Part shown: positions 62,934-64,000 of the stretch, in pieces
How the letters are laid out: the number at the start of each line of letters is the position of its first letter
Position numbering within the stretch: position 1 is the first letter of the stretch
Origin: Chryseobacterium geocarposphaerae
GTDB lineage: Bacteria; Bacteroidota; Bacteroidia; Flavobacteriales; Weeksellaceae
Assembly: GCF_002797535.1 (NCBI RefSeq)
Contig: NZ_PGFD01000002.1
Location: 806,001 to 870,000 of the forward strand
DNA: 64,000 nt
Reading direction: 5' to 3'
Notes under the pieces: generated by a model
What the model saw: only the letters and a program-made list of their open reading frames with translations
The model's database searches: none
Told to the model about the DNA's origin: nothing
Position numbers and translations under genes: made by a program

Positions 62934-64000
62934 TTAAATTTTTTCAACATTTACTTTAAAATTAACTTCATCTATTTCGATTTCGTTAAAATTTGAAAGT
63001 GAAGATACAATTTCTATTTTATTTGACAAGACTTCTGCAGAAATATATTCTTCATTTTTCTTAATATCCTCCAGGAATGGTGAATTTTCTTCCAATGAAA
63101 TATGTATTCTGTCAGTAAGATCAAAGTCTTTATCTTTTCTCAAGTTCTGAACCCTGTTAATGAATTCCCTTGCGATACCTTCAGATTTTAACTCGTCTGT
63201 TAACGTCAAATCTAATGCCACAGTTGTTTTTCCATCAGAAGTTACGGTCCATCCCGGGATGTCTTTTGTAGAAATCTCTACATCATCAAGTGTGATTTCG
63301 TAACCCTGGATGTCTAATTTCCCTTCTTTTTCCAATTTTGAGATGTGTTCCGCATCAAGATTTGCAATTTCTCCTCCAACCGTTTTCATGTCTTTTCCTA
63401 ATTTAGGACCAAGAGCTTTGAAATTTGGTTTTATCTGTTTTACAATTAAATGTGCTGCTTCTTCAGTATTAATTAATTGAATTTCTTTAACGTTTACTTC
63501 CTGTTTGATCAATTCCGAAACCGCAGAAATCTGCTCTTCCGTTTTTGAGTCTAAAACAGGAATCAATACTTTCTGTAGTGGCTGACGTACTTTTACATTT
63601 TCCTTCTTTCTCAAAGAGAAAACCATACTTGTAATGTTCTGTGCTAAATGCGTTTTTTCAACCAAATCTGCATCGATCAAGCTTTCATCAGGAACAGGGA
63701 AATCCGTTAAGTGAATAGATTCCGCAGTTTCTTTTCCTGTTACCTTATTTAAATCCTGGTATAACTGATCCATAAAGAACGGTGCAATTGGGGCAGATAA
63801 TTTAGCCACCACTTCAAGACAGGTATATAAAGTCTGGTAAGCCGAAATCTTATCTTCCGAATAATCTCCTTTCCAGAAACGTCTTCTGCACAATCTTACG
63901 TACCAGTTCGATAAATTATCATTCACAAAAGTGTTGATTGCTCTTGCTACTTTTGTTGGTTCGTAATCTTCGTAGAATGACTTAACTTCTTTGATCAATA
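62934..64000 (-). CDS. ileS: Isoleucine--tRNA ligase, C-terminal part
   Basis: The frame is open to the right edge, so the N-terminal part with the active site is outside the window. What is present is the anticodon-binding domain (FVNDNLSNWYVRLCRRRFWKG) and the following C-terminal domain of the eukaryotic-like IleRS used by Bacteroidetes (KVRQPLQKVLIPV; DLTLTDELKSEGIAREFINR). Synthetic activity cannot be judged from this fragment. The gene is read from right to left and ends at 62934. Confidence 0.92.
   Translation of the reverse strand, partial: LIKEVKSFYEDYEPTKVARAINTFVNDNLSNWYVRLCRRRFWKGDYSEDKISAYQTLYTCLEVVAKLSAPIAPFFMDQLYQDLNKVTGKETAESIHLTDFPVPDESLIDADLVEKTHLAQNITSMVFSLRKKENVKVRQPLQKVLIPVLDSKTEEQISAVSELIKQEVNVKEIQLINTEEAAHLIVKQIKPNFKALGPKLGKDMKTVGGEIANLDAEHISKLEKEGKLDIQGYEITLDDVEISTKDIPGWTVTSDGKTTVALDLTLTDELKSEGIAREFINRVQNLRKDKDFDLTDRIHISLEENSPFLEDIKKNEEYISAEVLSNKIEIVSSLSNFNEIEIDEVNFKVNVEKI

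Overview
The window looks like ordinary chromosomal DNA of a Flavobacteriia member, most likely Chryseobacterium or a close relative (Weeksellaceae). The reasons are the visibly AT-rich sequence, the Bacteroidetes-type promoter element TAnnTTTG in front of many genes, start codons without clear Shine-Dalgarno sequences, a fused CcoN-CcoO oxidase subunit, HU-CCDC81-like and Haem_bd proteins, and Flavobacteriia-style SerS, AcnA/AcnB and XerD sequences. I see no phage, insertion sequence, CRISPR array, rRNA or tRNA gene.

Layout. 1-3029: end of an Fe-S protein, a CCG-domain Fe-S partner, a polytopic membrane protein and a small conserved protein. 3113-8004: surface-glycan genes (glycosyltransferase, flippase, asparagine synthase-like protein) and a lipoprotein. 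8095-9363: serS. 9417-19047 (minus strand): the cbb3 oxidase locus ccoI, ccoS, ccoNO, ccoQ, ccoP, ccoG, ccoH, a SafE-like membrane protein and a lipoprotein, with a divergent Crp/Fnr-type regulator at 19132. 19909-21739: panB, a membrane protein and an RluA-type pseudouridine synthase. 21888-28937: a TPP riboswitch and the thiamin operon thiS-thiC-tenI/thiE-thiD-thiE-thiG-thiH-thiF. 28999-33996: an outer-membrane receptor, a DUF5694-like protein and a LytS/LytTR two-component pair. 34049-39395: two different aconitases in tandem. 39784-42839: a WG-repeat protein, then a second TPP riboswitch in front of a TonB-dependent receptor. 43147-49420: HU-CCDC81 protein, thioesterase, DUF1648 protein, 2-hydroxyacid dehydrogenase, serine hydrolase, Ig-like lipoprotein and haem-binding protein. 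49459-53731 (minus): Nudix, xerD, dCMP deaminase, enoyl-CoA hydratase, catalase, divergent from oxyR. 55047-58584: metK behind a SAM-II riboswitch, a secreted protein, a sigma factor with a 44-residue downstream gene, and a HAD phosphatase. 58641-64000 (minus): trpS, a lipoprotein, a SanA/YdcF protein, lspA, two small genes, a DksA-like protein and the 3' part of ileS.

How the parts work together. The cco locus encodes a high-affinity terminal oxidase with its copper and haem maturation factors. A 14-bp motif, GTGATRAATGTCAT, occurs both upstream of ccoS and in the ccoI/regulator intergenic region, so the Crp/Fnr protein probably controls the locus and itself. Thiamin synthesis and probable thiamin uptake are tied together by two TPP riboswitches. 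In both I can trace the same switching logic: the 5' strand of aptamer stem P1 can pair with the strand that otherwise covers the start codon. metK is controlled by a SAM-II pseudoknot, and catalase and oxyR share a divergent promoter region with a LysR-type palindrome.

Most of the window is conserved core genome. I did not find a clearly novel multi-gene system. The most interesting signals are regulatory: the shared operator, the three riboswitch expression platforms, a long intra-operon hairpin in the cco genes, and a 131-bp nested inverted-repeat element in the thi operon.
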